Source of the DNA: Bacillus cereus group sp. RP43
GTDB lineage: Bacteria; Bacillota; Bacilli; Bacillales; Bacillaceae_G
Length of the DNA: 64,000 bases
Assembly: GCF_040459645.1 (NCBI RefSeq)
Contig: NZ_JARVHQ010000001.1
Coordinates: 2,356,001 to 2,420,000, forward strand
Direction of reading: 5' to 3'
How positions within the stretch are numbered: position 1 is the first letter of the stretch; every line of letters starts with the position of its first letter. Below, in pieces: positions 19,195 to 28,081 of the stretch. Made by a program: the position numbers and the translations under genes. Below the pieces are notes generated by a model. That model worked only from the letters and a program-made list of their open reading frames with translations, searched no databases and was not told the DNA's origin.

Positions 19195-19224
19195 TTGCTA
19201 TTCATCCAGCTTCTACTATATAAT
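19195..19224 (+). promoter_or_regulatory. Promoter of the ABC-F gene
   Basis: TTGCTA (19195-19200) and TATAAT (19219-19224) have an 18-base spacer and lie about 95 bases before the ABC-F start. The roughly 90-base leader shows no clear terminator-type attenuator. Confidence 0.6.
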
Positions 19225-19319
19225 AGCTATAGTCTACAATAATTGAGTCGTAATATGCGATTTTTTAAGACAATCGGTGAGAAAACGCTGAAATAAGTGG
19301 TATTAGTAGGAGGACACAA

Positions 19320-20942
19320 ATGATTACAGTAAGTAACGTTAGTTTGCGTTTCGCGGATCGCAAATTATTTGAAGATGTTAACATAAAATTCACACCAGGT
19401 AATTGCTACGGTTTAATCGGAGCAAACGGTGCTGGTAAATCAACATTTCTAAAGATTTTATCTGGTGAAGTTGACCAATCAACAGGTGACATACATATTA
19501 CGCCAGGTGAGCGTCTAGCAGTATTAAAGCAGAATCACTTCGAATATGAAGAGTTCCCGGCACTAGAAACAGTAATGATGGGTCACACACGTCTTTATAA
19601 AGTAATGCAAGAGAAAAATGCAATTTACATGAAAGAAGACTTTAGTGATGAAGATGGCATGCGTGCTGCAGAACTTGAAGGTGAGTTTGCTGAGCTAAAC
19701 GGTTGGGAAGCTGAGTCAGAAGCTGCAATCCTTCTAAAAGGATTAGGTATCGGCGAAGATATTCATGATAAAAAGATGTCTGAATTAACAGGGGCAGAGA
19801 AAGTAAAAGTATTACTTGCTCAAGCTTTATTCGGTCAACCTGATATTCTATTACTAGATGAGCCTACCAACCACTTGGACTTAAAAGCGATTCAATGGTT
19901 AGAAAACTTCTTAATGAACTTTGAAAATACAGTTATCGTTGTATCCCATGACCGTCACTTCTTAAATAAAGTATGTACGCACATGGCTGACCTTGATTTC
20001 GGTAAAATTCAATTATACGTTGGTAACTATGACTTCTGGTATGAATCAAGCCAATTAGCATTAAAACTAACTCAAGATTCTAACAAGAAAAAAGAAGAGA
20101 AAGTAAAAGAGTTACAAAACTTTATTGCGCGCTTTAGCTCAAACGCATCTAAAGCGAAGCAAGCAACTTCTCGTAAAAAATTATTAGATAAAATTACATT
20201 AGATGATATTAGACCTTCATCACGTCGTTATCCGTTCGTTGGTTTCACACCAGAGCGTGAAGTAGGAAATGACTTATTAACAGTTGAAGGTATTTCTAAA
20301 ACGATTGATGGAGAAAAAGTATTAGATAATGTGAACTTCATTTTAAATAAAGGTGATAAAGTTGCATTTATCGGCCGTAACGATATTGCGATGACAACAT
20401 TATTTAAAATTCTTATGGGTGAAATGGAGCCAGACAGTGGTTCATTCAAATGGGGTGTAACAACATCTCAAGCTCATTTCCCAAGAGATAACTCTGAGTA
20501 CTTCGAGAACAGTGATTACAACTTAATTGATTGGTTACGTCAGTTCTCTCCACAAGATGAATCAGAAAGTTTCTTACGTGGTTTCTTAGGCCGTATGTTA
20601 TTCTCAGGCGAAGAAGTTAAGAAGAACGTTTCTGTATTATCTGGAGGAGAAAAAGTTCGTTGTATGCTGTCTAAGATGATGTTAAGTGGTGCAAACGTAT
20701 TAACATTGGATGATCCAACGAACCATTTAGACCTTGAGTCTATTACGGCATTAAACAATGGTTTAATCGCATTTAAAGGTACGTTACTATTCACATCTCA
20801 TGACCATCAGTTCATACAAACAATTGCAAACCGTATTATTGAAGTAACGCCAAACGGTGTAGTCGATAAGGAAGCAACATATGATGAGTTCTTAGAAAAT
20901 GAAGAACTTCAAAAACAAGTTGTTGCAATGTACAAAGGTTAA
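19320..20942 (+). CDS. ABC-F family ATPase (YkpA-like)
   Basis: This 540-residue soluble protein has two ABC domains and no membrane segments, as in ABC-F translation factors. Domain 1 has Walker A GANGAGKST, signature LTGAEK and Walker B LLLDEPTNHLD. A basic interdomain linker (about 245-300) follows. Domain 2 has the signature LSGGEK and LTLDDPTNHLD, but its Walker A reads GRNDIAMTT, lacking the Lys. Length and motif order match B. subtilis YkpA and E. coli YbiT. The degenerate second site may be a subfamily feature. ABC-F proteins bind the ribosomal E site; a resistance role is not implied. RBS AGGAGG and its own promoter and terminator make it monocistronic. Confidence 0.9.
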   Translation: MITVSNVSLRFADRKLFEDVNIKFTPGNCYGLIGANGAGKSTFLKILSGEVDQSTGDIHITPGERLAVLKQNHFEYEEFPALETVMMGHTRLYKVMQEKNAIYMKEDFSDEDGMRAAELEGEFAELNGWEAESEAAILLKGLGIGEDIHDKKMSELTGAEKVKVLLAQALFGQPDILLLDEPTNHLDLKAIQWLENFLMNFENTVIVVSHDRHFLNKVCTHMADLDFGKIQLYVGNYDFWYESSQLALKLTQDSNKKKEEKVKELQNFIARFSSNASKAKQATSRKKLLDKITLDDIRPSSRRYPFVGFTPEREVGNDLLTVEGISKTIDGEKVLDNVNFILNKGDKVAFIGRNDIAMTTLFKILMGEMEPDSGSFKWGVTTSQAHFPRDNSEYFENSDYNLIDWLRQFSPQDESESFLRGFLGRMLFSGEEVKKNVSVLSGGEKVRCMLSKMMLSGANVLTLDDPTNHLDLESITALNNGLIAFKGTLLFTSHDHQFIQTIANRIIEVTPNGVVDKEATYDEFLENEELQKQVVAMYKG

Positions 20943-20955
20943 TAATGAATGATTA

Positions 20956-20990
20956 AAACCCTCGCTCTCTTTTAAGAGAGCGGGGGTTTT
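20956..20990 (+). terminator. Terminator of the ABC-F gene
   Basis: AAACCCTCGCTCTCT pairs with AGAGAGCGGGGGTTT across a short loop. Confidence 0.85.
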
Positions 20991-21049
20991 ATGTAATATA
21001 CTTCAAGTAAAAAAACATTCGTTTTAATATGAAGTGGAGGAGAGTTAAG

Positions 21050-21547
21050 ATGAATAATTATTCAAAAATAACATTAGCGATGGTAAGAAACTTTGATGCT
21101 GCACCTGAAGAAGTTTTTGAAGCGTGGATAAACCCTGAAATGATGAAGAAATGGTTTTTTACATTGGAAGGGACGAATAAAGTAACGGAAAATACTCCTG
21201 AAGTAGGAGGAAGTTGGGAAATTGTTGATCATCGTGATGGAAAAGATTATCGAGCAATTGGGGAATACATCGAAATGAATCGTCCAAAAAAATTAGTATT
21301 TACATTTAAAATGCCACAGTTTAGTGAATTAGAAGATACAATTACAGTTGAGATAAAAGATCATCAACAAGGATCTGAAATGACATTTTCACAAAACATT
21401 ATCGTTCCTCATGAAGAAAATTGGACAGAACTTCATATTGAAAAAGCGCTTAAAGAGCATCATGACGGGTCTGAACATGGTTGGAATTTAATGTTTATGG
21501 GGTTAAAGGAATTAGTTGAAACTGGGGAAGTTAGTTATAAAGGATAA
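21050..21547 (+). CDS. SRPBCC (AHSA1-like) domain protein
   Basis: This 165-residue protein begins with the typical AHSA1/SRPBCC strand and helix (RNFDAAPEEVFEAWINPEMMKKWF), then GGSWEIVDHRDGKDYRAIGEYIE and LVFTFKMP. It ends with a long C-terminal helix (NLMFMGLKELVETGE). The fold makes a hydrophobic ligand-binding cup; no ligand can be named. I choose ATG 21050 because GTGGAGGAG lies 8 to 14 bases upstream. The gene is single, between two strong terminators. Confidence 0.85.
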   Translation: MNNYSKITLAMVRNFDAAPEEVFEAWINPEMMKKWFFTLEGTNKVTENTPEVGGSWEIVDHRDGKDYRAIGEYIEMNRPKKLVFTFKMPQFSELEDTITVEIKDHQQGSEMTFSQNIIVPHEENWTELHIEKALKEHHDGSEHGWNLMFMGLKELVETGEVSYKG

Positions 21548-21553
21548 GATTGT

Positions 21554-21600
21554 AGAAAAAGTGTAGTTTGAGCAATTACTTCAAACTACACTTTTTCTTA
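21554..21600. terminator. Strong terminator hairpin after the SRPBCC gene
   Basis: An 18-base arm at 21554-21571 (AGAAAAAGTGTAGTTTGA) pairs with 21581-21598; the U-rich end is part of the stem. Confidence 0.85.
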
Positions 21601-21910
21601 TGTGAAATATGTACCAAAACTGGAGATAGATTAGTTTGCAAATGAGGAAATAAAGGATTATAGTTTGTGGAGTCATAATTAGTGGATGAGCCCCTGGGAG
21701 AAAATAGGAAATGTTACAAATGTATTTTGTTAAATAGAAACCAAGGTCAAAATGTTTAAAAAGAAATAGTTGAATAAATAAAAGCTACAAATTATAATTA
21801 CTAATATTCTTCATATAGTTAAACAAATAAAATCTATTTGAAGAAGAAAAATTGAATAGAGAGACAGACTTATATAAAATAAGCCTTGGATGATCAAAAG
21901 AGGTGGAGAG
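21601..21910 (+). other. Intergenic leader before the LTA synthase gene
   Basis: This AT-rich stretch has no credible reading frame. It probably carries the promoter of the downstream gene, but I cannot pick one with confidence. RBS AGAGGTGG lies at its end. Confidence 0.5.
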
Positions 21911-23884
21911 ATGCAACAATTTTTATTAAAGAGTAAAAGAGTATTAAGTAATCATTTTGGATTTTTCGTATTTGCTGTTATTTTACTTTGGTTAAAAACA
22001 TATGCAGCATATGTGACAGAATTTAATTTAGGGATATCGAACACAATCCAAAAGTTCTTACTGTTTTTCAACCCGTTAAGCTCAGCAGTTCTATTTTTAG
22101 GGCTCGCATTATTCGCAAAAGGGAAACGAGCTTACATTTGGTTAATTATTATTAATTTGCTAATGTCTATACTTTTATACGCAAACGTAGTATATTATCG
22201 CTTTTTCAGCGACTTTATTACGTTCCCGACATTAACACAATCGAATAACTTTGGAGATTTAGGTGGTAGTATTTTTGCGTTGCTACACTTATATGATCCA
22301 CTATATTTCTTAGATACAATCATTTTAATTGTTTTAGTCGCAACGAAATTTGTAAATCCTAAACCAATCCGTGTTGCGAAGCATAAATTATCTCTAGTAT
22401 TTGTAGCAGGTATTTTATTCTTTAGCGTTAACTTAGGTCTGGCAGAATCTGACCGTCCTGAATTGTTAACAAGAACATTTGATCGCAATTATATCGTGAA
22501 ATATTTAGGGGCGTACAACTTTACGATTTATGATGGTATTCAAAGTGCGAAAGCATCAACAGAACGAGCATTAGCGGATGGAGATAATATGACAGAAGTT
22601 AGAAACTATCTTTCATCAACTTATGCAAGTCCAAATCCTGAGTATTTCGGTAAAGGAAAAGGAATGAACGTAATTTATATTCATTTAGAGTCGTTCCAAA
22701 ACTTTTTACTAAACTACAAACTAAATGGTCAAGAGGTCACACCATTCTTAAACTCATTTACAAAAGATGCGAATACGTTATACTTTGATAACTTCTTCCA
22801 TCAAACAGGACAAGGTAAAACATCTGATGCGGAGTTCATGTTAGAGAACTCAATGTTTGGATTACCACAAGGATCTGTTTTTACAAATAAAGCTCATAAC
22901 ACGTATCAATCAGCACCGGCTATTTTAGGCCAACAAGGATACACATCAGCAGTGTTCCACGGAAATTATAAAACGTTCTGGAACCGTGATGAAATTTATA
23001 AATCATTTGGCTTTAATCAATTCTTTGATGCGTCATACTATGATATGAACGAAAAAGATGTAGTAAACTATGGTTTAAAAGATAAACCGTTCTTTAATGA
23101 ATCAATTCCGTTATTACAAACGTTAAAACAACCGTTCTATACGAAGTTCATTACGTTATCGAACCATTTCCCTTATCCGATTGATAAAGCGGAAGCAACG
23201 ATTGAACCAGCTAAAACAGGTGATTCATCAGTAGATACGTACTTCCAAACAGCACGCTATTTAGATGAATCTGTAAAAGGATTCATGGATTACTTGAAAC
23301 AATCTGGTTTATACGATAACTCAATTATCGTTATGTACGGTGACCATTACGGTATTTCAGATAATCATAGCGCAGCAATGTCTCAAATAATGGGTAAAGA
23401 AATGAACTCATTTGAAAATGCTCAATTACAACGTGTACCTTTAATCATTCGCGTACCAGGAATGAAAGGCGGCGTACAACATCAATACGGCGGAGAAATT
23501 GACGTTCTTCCAACGTTATTACACTTACTAGGTACAGATACGAAAAATTATGTTCAATTCGGATCAGATTTATTATCACCAGAGCATAAACAAGTCGTTC
23601 CGTTCCGTAACGGTAACTACGTAAGCCCAACAGTTACTGCACTTAACGGCAAATATTATGATACAGCGACTGGGAAACCTGTAGAATTTACAGATGAAAT
23701 AAAACAAAATGAACAAATGGTTCAAAAATCACTAAAATACTCCGACCAAGTTGTTAACGGTGACTTATTACGATTCTACACACCAGAAGGATTTACACCG
23801 GTAGATCGTTCTAAATATAACTATAACAATCGTGATAACAATAAAACGAAGGTGAAGACGACTGAAGACGGGGAAACAAAATAA
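21911..23884 (+). CDS. ltaS: Lipoteichoic acid synthase (LtaS-type)
   Basis: This 657-residue protein transfers glycerol phosphate from phosphatidylglycerol to the growing lipoteichoic acid chain outside the cell. Five membrane helices occupy about residues 12-185. An ALA site near 220-222 matches where LtaS proteins are cleaved to release the enzyme domain. The sulfatase-fold domain has HLESFQ (metal-binding Glu260), the nucleophile Thr304 in GQGKTSDAEF, and MYGDHYG. I start at ATG 21911 because AGAGGTGGAG precedes it. B. cereus-group genomes carry several paralogues, so which of them this is remains open. Confidence 0.93.
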   Translation: MQQFLLKSKRVLSNHFGFFVFAVILLWLKTYAAYVTEFNLGISNTIQKFLLFFNPLSSAVLFLGLALFAKGKRAYIWLIIINLLMSILLYANVVYYRFFSDFITFPTLTQSNNFGDLGGSIFALLHLYDPLYFLDTIILIVLVATKFVNPKPIRVAKHKLSLVFVAGILFFSVNLGLAESDRPELLTRTFDRNYIVKYLGAYNFTIYDGIQSAKASTERALADGDNMTEVRNYLSSTYASPNPEYFGKGKGMNVIYIHLESFQNFLLNYKLNGQEVTPFLNSFTKDANTLYFDNFFHQTGQGKTSDAEFMLENSMFGLPQGSVFTNKAHNTYQSAPAILGQQGYTSAVFHGNYKTFWNRDEIYKSFGFNQFFDASYYDMNEKDVVNYGLKDKPFFNESIPLLQTLKQPFYTKFITLSNHFPYPIDKAEATIEPAKTGDSSVDTYFQTARYLDESVKGFMDYLKQSGLYDNSIIVMYGDHYGISDNHSAAMSQIMGKEMNSFENAQLQRVPLIIRVPGMKGGVQHQYGGEIDVLPTLLHLLGTDTKNYVQFGSDLLSPEHKQVVPFRNGNYVSPTVTALNGKYYDTATGKPVEFTDEIKQNEQMVQKSLKYSDQVVNGDLLRFYTPEGFTPVDRSKYNYNNRDNNKTKVKTTEDGETK

Positions 23885-23889
23885 ATAAT

Positions 23890-23928
23890 AAAAAATCCTA
23901 CTCGTATAGAAAATGAGTAGGATTTTTT
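23890..23928. terminator. Bidirectional terminator between ltaS and the MFS gene
   Basis: AAAAAATCCTACTC pairs with GAGTAGGATTTTTT, giving U-tracts for both convergent genes. Confidence 0.88.
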
Positions 23929-23931
23929 GTT

Positions 23932-25380
23932 TTAAGATTTACTTTCGGATTTTTGGATTGCTACTTTTTTAGGCATAAAACATGCAATAATCAAAGCTAC
24001 AAAGGATAAGACTAACATAAATACGTAGGCATCACTTGAGCTGAAGATAGAAGATAATTTCGTTACTTGCATAGCTGAGATGCTTCCGTGCTCACTAGAT
24101 AACTGTGAAGTATGTGCAGTGGATTGAATTGTATACACAGTGATAATGAATGCTGTTCCAATAGCACCTGCTAATTGGCGAATTGTATTATTTACTGCTG
24201 AACCATGCGAACCTAGTTCTCTTGGTAAAGCATTTAAGCCTGCTGTATTTAAAGGCATCGAAATGAAACTTAACCCAATTCGTAGAATAATGGTACGAAC
24301 CATTAAATACATATAAGTTGTGGATTCGGTCAAATCAATTACACCCAACATCGAAATAACGATACATATTAATCCTGTGATAAAGAGTGGTTTTGCTCCG
24401 TATTTATCAAACATTTTCCCTGTGATAGGTGATAAGAAGGCATTAATCACAGCTCCAGGTAAAAGAAGTAAACCTGATTCAAATGCAGTAAAACCTCGTC
24501 CATTTTGCAAGTAAATTGGTAATAGAATTAAATCTGCATACATAATCATCGTAATGAGTACGTTAATGACTGATGTAAGAGTGAAAACTTTATACTTAAA
24601 TACTGATAAATTTAATAAGGGATCGTTAGACTTTATTTGACGTAAACAGAATAAAGATGTAACGATTATACCGATGATAATTGTTGTAATAACAACTGGA
24701 TGATCCCATCCTTTGCTTCCTGCACTACTAAACCCGAATATAATACAACCAAAGCCAATCGTTGATAAAATGACACTTACGATATCTAATTTTGCTTTTG
24801 TTGTCTCAGCAACATTCATTAAATATTTTAGCGCGAGAAGAATAACGATTAATACAAATGGAGCTAATCCAATAAATAGCCATCTCCATGATACATATTC
24901 AATAATAAAGCCAGATAATGTTGGAGCGATAGCTGGCGCAAAAATTATGGCGAAACCAATAGTCCCCATAATGCTTCCACGCTTTTCACTAGGGTACAAA
25001 TATAAAATAACTGTCATCATTAGTGGCATAATAATTCCTGCCCCAACTGCTTGAATCATTCTTCCTGTTAACAAAATGCCAAAATTCATGGCGCATGCAC
25101 AAAGAACAGTCCCGATAAACAAAGAGAGCATGGAGCTAATAAATAGCTGCCTTGTAGTAAATCGTTTCATTAAAAATGCAGTAATTGGCACTAGAACGCC
25201 ATTTATGAGCATAAAGCCTGTTGATAGCCATTGTACTGTTGCAGCCGTAACATCAAATACTTCCATTAAATTACTCATCGCCACATTTAATAGCGTCTGA
25301 TTTAATGTTGATAAAAAACAGCCGGCAATGAGCACAACTAAAATGATTTTTTTATTTCTTGCCGAAATTTCCTTTTGCAT
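23932..25380 (-). CDS. DHA2-type multidrug MFS transporter (EmrB/QacA-like, 14 TM)
   Basis: This 482-residue protein has about 14 hydrophobic segments. The conserved MFS motif C region reads GRMIQAVGAGIIMPLMMTVI (about 108-127), and the DHA2-style sequence WRWLFIGLAPF follows it. The early LDxTIVN-like position reads FLSTLNQTLLNVAMSNLM, as in EmrB/LmrB drug:proton antiporters. The substrate is unknown. The divergent TetR gene starts 172 bases away with palindromic sites in between, which suggests induction by a ligand. A bidirectional terminator separates it from ltaS. Confidence 0.9.
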   Translation of the reverse strand: MQKEISARNKKIILVVLIAGCFLSTLNQTLLNVAMSNLMEVFDVTAATVQWLSTGFMLINGVLVPITAFLMKRFTTRQLFISSMLSLFIGTVLCACAMNFGILLTGRMIQAVGAGIIMPLMMTVILYLYPSEKRGSIMGTIGFAIIFAPAIAPTLSGFIIEYVSWRWLFIGLAPFVLIVILLALKYLMNVAETTKAKLDIVSVILSTIGFGCIIFGFSSAGSKGWDHPVVITTIIIGIIVTSLFCLRQIKSNDPLLNLSVFKYKVFTLTSVINVLITMIMYADLILLPIYLQNGRGFTAFESGLLLLPGAVINAFLSPITGKMFDKYGAKPLFITGLICIVISMLGVIDLTESTTYMYLMVRTIILRIGLSFISMPLNTAGLNALPRELGSHGSAVNNTIRQLAGAIGTAFIITVYTIQSTAHTSQLSSEHGSISAMQVTKLSSIFSSSDAYVFMLVLSFVALIIACFMPKKVAIQKSESKS

Positions 25381-25407
25381 TGATAAACTCCTTCATTGTT
25401 TTCTTGA

Positions 25408-25430
25408 TTTATCGACATGGTGTCGATAAA
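25408..25430. promoter_or_regulatory. Operator candidate between MFS and TetR genes
   Basis: TTTATCGACATGGTGTCGATAAA is palindromic apart from the centre (ATCGACAT/TGTCGAT core). Related half-sites CGACAT (25494-25499) and ATGTCGATAA (25512-25521) occur nearer the tetR gene. Both positions suit repression of the divergent promoters. Confidence 0.7.
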
Positions 25431-25552
25431 ATTAATGGTAACAAAATAAATTTTCTTTGACCATGAACAGTTTTTTTGAAAATGTTCACTACTCGACATA
25501 GATGGTATATGATGTCGATAAAGTTAAAGAAAATCTATAAAGGGGTTTAAAA

Positions 25553-26098
25553 ATGTCTACACCTAAAAAAGAAGATCCTCGTACAGTACGTTCAAGAGAA
25601 ATGTTTAAAGATGCTGTTATTTCACTCTTATGTGAGAATTCTAGTATTTCAAGTTTAACGATTCAGAAAGTCGCAACTAAAGCAGGATTAAATCGAACAA
25701 CATTTTACTTACATTATCAAGATATTCAAGATTTAATAGGCCAAATCACGAATGAGATTTTAAATGAGCTTTCTAATAAAATTGTTGATTTAATGCATGC
25801 AAAAGATTTATCAGAAAAACAAAAGCTAACACAATTACTTGATTATATATATATCCACCGAAATTATTTATTTATATTATTTAAAATGAATCAATTTGAA
25901 GAGCAATTATTTTTATTTTTAAAAGAATTAATTGAAACGAGAAGAGAGAATACGAAAAAGGATTTACCTGATAATTATGTTGCGGTTGATATTAAAACAG
26001 CCTCATTGGTAGGTATTATCATGTGGTGGATAAGGAATGGACTTCACTTTAGTTCAGATTATATTGCAAATCAAATTTATTTTATGTATAAAGGGTAA
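25553..26098 (+). CDS. TetR-family regulator, divergent to the MFS transporter
   Basis: This 181-residue protein has an N-terminal helix-turn-helix (SLTIQKVATKAGLNRTTFYLHY, about 35-56) and a mostly helical C-terminal part of the kind in short TetR_C regulators. It is preceded by AAAGGGG and diverges from the DHA2 exporter, with palindromes between them. The usual arrangement is a repressor of the pump and itself, relieved by a pump substrate. Confidence 0.88.
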   Translation: MSTPKKEDPRTVRSREMFKDAVISLLCENSSISSLTIQKVATKAGLNRTTFYLHYQDIQDLIGQITNEILNELSNKIVDLMHAKDLSEKQKLTQLLDYIYIHRNYLFILFKMNQFEEQLFLFLKELIETRRENTKKDLPDNYVAVDIKTASLVGIIMWWIRNGLHFSSDYIANQIYFMYKG

Positions 26099-26216
26099 TA
26101 AATTTAAACAATTTATCCGTATTAAAAAAAGATTAAAATAACCTAGTATAATTTAAAGTATCGGGATTAATAAAAATTTATAAAACAAAAGATCCAGAGA
26201 TAGAAGGGGGATATTC

Positions 26217-26642
26217 ATGAATTTTAAAAATGAAAAAATATCATTACATTTAGAGGTTGTAAATTACCAATATAAAGATGCGAAAGACGAGTGTGATAGA
26301 AATTGGTTAAGAGTAAAAGCGAGACTGTCAGAAGAAAATAAAGTTTTTGAAACGATGGATCCTTTTTTACAAACACCCGATTTACAGTACATGATAAAAT
26401 GGTTTCAATCATTACCAAACCCTACATATAACGAACTAGATTTCATCGAGCCAAATTTAGCGTTTGAATTTATGGGAGAAAAAGAAGGGGAGTTTCACCT
26501 TGTTATTCGCTTATCGCTGGAACTTAATCCTTCATGGTGTAAGGAAGAGGAGTACGAATTTTCTATCAGTATCACTCAAGATGATAGAGAGAATATTATT
26601 CGTTCTATTGAAGAGCAACAAAGGAAATTCCCAAAACGATAA
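26217..26642 (+). CDS. WapI-like immunity-family protein (tentative)
   Basis: This 141-residue cytosolic protein has a spread pattern: D-x-NWL-x-V (residues 26-32), ETMDPFLQTPDL, LDFIEPNLAFEF (about 75-86) and ELNPSWCKEEEYEF. This recalls the WapI-type immunity proteins that protect against the WapA contact-dependent toxin of Bacillus. No WapA-like gene or toxin fragment lies next to it here, so it would be an orphan. I am fairly sure of the family resemblance and unsure of the function. RBS AAGGGGG precedes the ATG; a terminator follows directly. Confidence 0.55.
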   Translation: MNFKNEKISLHLEVVNYQYKDAKDECDRNWLRVKARLSEENKVFETMDPFLQTPDLQYMIKWFQSLPNPTYNELDFIEPNLAFEFMGEKEGEFHLVIRLSLELNPSWCKEEEYEFSISITQDDRENIIRSIEEQQRKFPKR

Positions 26643-26643
26643 T

Positions 26644-26685
26644 AAAAAGACTTGATAACCTACTAGAGGAAATCAAGTCTTTTTT
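26644..26685. terminator. Terminator between the WapI-like gene and the deacetylase gene
   Basis: AAAAAGACTTGAT pairs with ATCAAGTCTTTTTT; usable by both convergent genes. Confidence 0.85.
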
Positions 26686-26686
26686 A

Positions 26687-27514
26687 TTAAATACGATTAT
26701 CATGCCAGAAGTTTAATGGGAAGTGTTCGTTCTCATGATAACTTTCTAATTCATATCCTCTTTCTTTCAGCCCTTTAATAATTCCAGGTACTGCTTTAAC
26801 TGATTGTGGATGAATATCGTGCATAAGAATAACTTCTGTTGGATTTGTAGCACCAGCTAGAACGTTTTCTACGATTTTAGCTGAAGCAGCATCAACTGGC
26901 ATTTTGTTGTATTTCCAGTCTAATGAATCAATTGTCCAATCCCATACTTTTAAACCATTCTCAACAACTTTGTTGCGAAGGGCTTCATTTAATCCTGGCA
27001 TTGAGCCGTAAGATGGGCGAGTTAATACTGGTGATTTACCGAGAACGCCAGCGATTAAGCCTTGGTCTTCCTTCATTTCATCAACGTAGTGACCTTCTGT
27101 ATACAGTTTCTTGTAGTTATGAGTCATACTGTGCATCCCAACATAGTGGCCTTCAGCATCTTCACGTTTTACAAGATCAGGGAAAGCTTTCACGTTTGAA
27201 CCAATTAAGAAGAATGTTGCTTTTGCATTTTCGCTCTTTAACATATCTAAAAGCTCAGCTGTGTATTTTCCAGGACCATCGTCAAATGTTAAGTAAGCAA
27301 CTTTTCTAACTTGCCCGTTATAGTGCTTTGGAGCTTCTTTCGGGGCAAGGGATGTTTGAATTTCACTTACAAGTTGAACAGATTTAGCTTCATCCTCTGT
27401 ACTTGCTAGAGCGATATGTGTTGATCCGTAAACAGCTTCGTATGTAAATAATACCCCAGCGCAAATCAACAGAGCCCTTTTCACTAAAGTTGTCATCCGA
27501 ATTCCATTGTGCAT
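26687..27514 (-). CDS. Polysaccharide deacetylase (carbohydrate esterase 4)
   Basis: This 275-residue protein has an N-terminal signal or anchor segment (about 10-30) and a NodB domain. The five CE4 motifs are visible: TFDDGP with the metal-binding Asp, HSMTHN with the two His, RPSYGSMP, DWTIDSLDW and ILMHDI. Members remove acetyl groups from peptidoglycan GlcNAc or MurNAc, or from other wall glycans, outside the membrane. RP(S)YG instead of the more usual RPPYG is a mild variant. AGGA lies 7 bases before the chosen ATG at 27514; an internal Met (residue 7) is an alternative. B. cereus-group genomes have many such enzymes. Confidence 0.9.
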   Translation of the reverse strand: MHNGIRMTTLVKRALLICAGVLFTYEAVYGSTHIALASTEDEAKSVQLVSEIQTSLAPKEAPKHYNGQVRKVAYLTFDDGPGKYTAELLDMLKSENAKATFFLIGSNVKAFPDLVKREDAEGHYVGMHSMTHNYKKLYTEGHYVDEMKEDQGLIAGVLGKSPVLTRPSYGSMPGLNEALRNKVVENGLKVWDWTIDSLDWKYNKMPVDAASAKIVENVLAGATNPTEVILMHDIHPQSVKAVPGIIKGLKERGYELESYHENEHFPLNFWHDNRI

Positions 27515-27579
27515 AATTTTCCTACTCTCTATAAAAGTTCTACTCTACTATATTAGCAATTTTAGAGGGGGAAATGCAA

Positions 27580-27611
27580 AAAAACTTTTTTACAAGTGTA
27601 AAAAAGTTTTT
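27580..27611. repeat. Perfect inverted repeat between divergent genes
   Basis: The 14-base arm AAAAACTTTTTTAC (27580-27593) pairs exactly with GTAAAAAAGTTTTT (27598-27611) around AAGT. It lies upstream of both the deacetylase and the small lipoprotein genes. It may be a regulator site or a transcription barrier. Confidence 0.6.
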
Positions 27612-27717
27612 CCAAAAGTATGCAAGATTTTATAATAATTGCGTTTTGAAAAAATGGATAATTTGAATCTTTAATAGGAAACACTACAAAGGATATTAAT
27701 TTTAGGAGGTGCTTTAA

Positions 27718-27978
27718 TTGAAGTATAAAAAAATGCTTTCTATATGTATGACAAGCATATTTACAGTAGGACTGCTATTTGGGTGTAATACAGCTCAAAA
27801 GGATGAACAGGAACCAGATCCAACGGAGGAACCTTCTGAGCAAAAACAACAGGATAAGAATAAACAGGAAGATCCTTCTAAAGAAAAAAATAATGAGTTA
27901 AATAAAAAAGATGAACAGGAGCCAGATCCAACTGAAGAACCTTCCGAAGAAAGAAAAGAGAAAAAAGAAAATGAGTAA
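27718..27978 (+). CDS. Small repeat-containing lipoprotein
   Basis: This 86-residue protein starts at TTG 27718, chosen because AGGAGGTGC lies just upstream. A lipoprotein signal (MKYKKMLSICMTSIFTVGLLFGC) ends in the lipobox LLFGC with Cys23. The mature part is highly charged and contains the unit KDEQEPDPTEEPSE twice, separated by a Lys/Gln/Asn-rich linker. It is likely an unstructured protein tethered to the outer face of the membrane. The internal duplication suggests the length may vary between strains. Confidence 0.7.
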   Translation: MKYKKMLSICMTSIFTVGLLFGCNTAQKDEQEPDPTEEPSEQKQQDKNKQEDPSKEKNNELNKKDEQEPDPTEEPSEERKEKKENE

Positions 27979-28040
27979 TTGTGGATTAGTAAAATTCACA
28001 GCATGAAAATGAAAAATAGAAGTAAGTAACTTTAAATCAT

Positions 28041-28078
28041 AAAAGCCCTTTTCTCTTCATTTAAGGAAAGTGGCTTTT
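28041..28078. terminator. Terminator after the small lipoprotein
   Basis: AAAAGCC (28041-28047) pairs with GGCTTTT (28072-28078), with a partly paired inner stem. Confidence 0.6.
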
Positions 28079-28081
28079 ATA

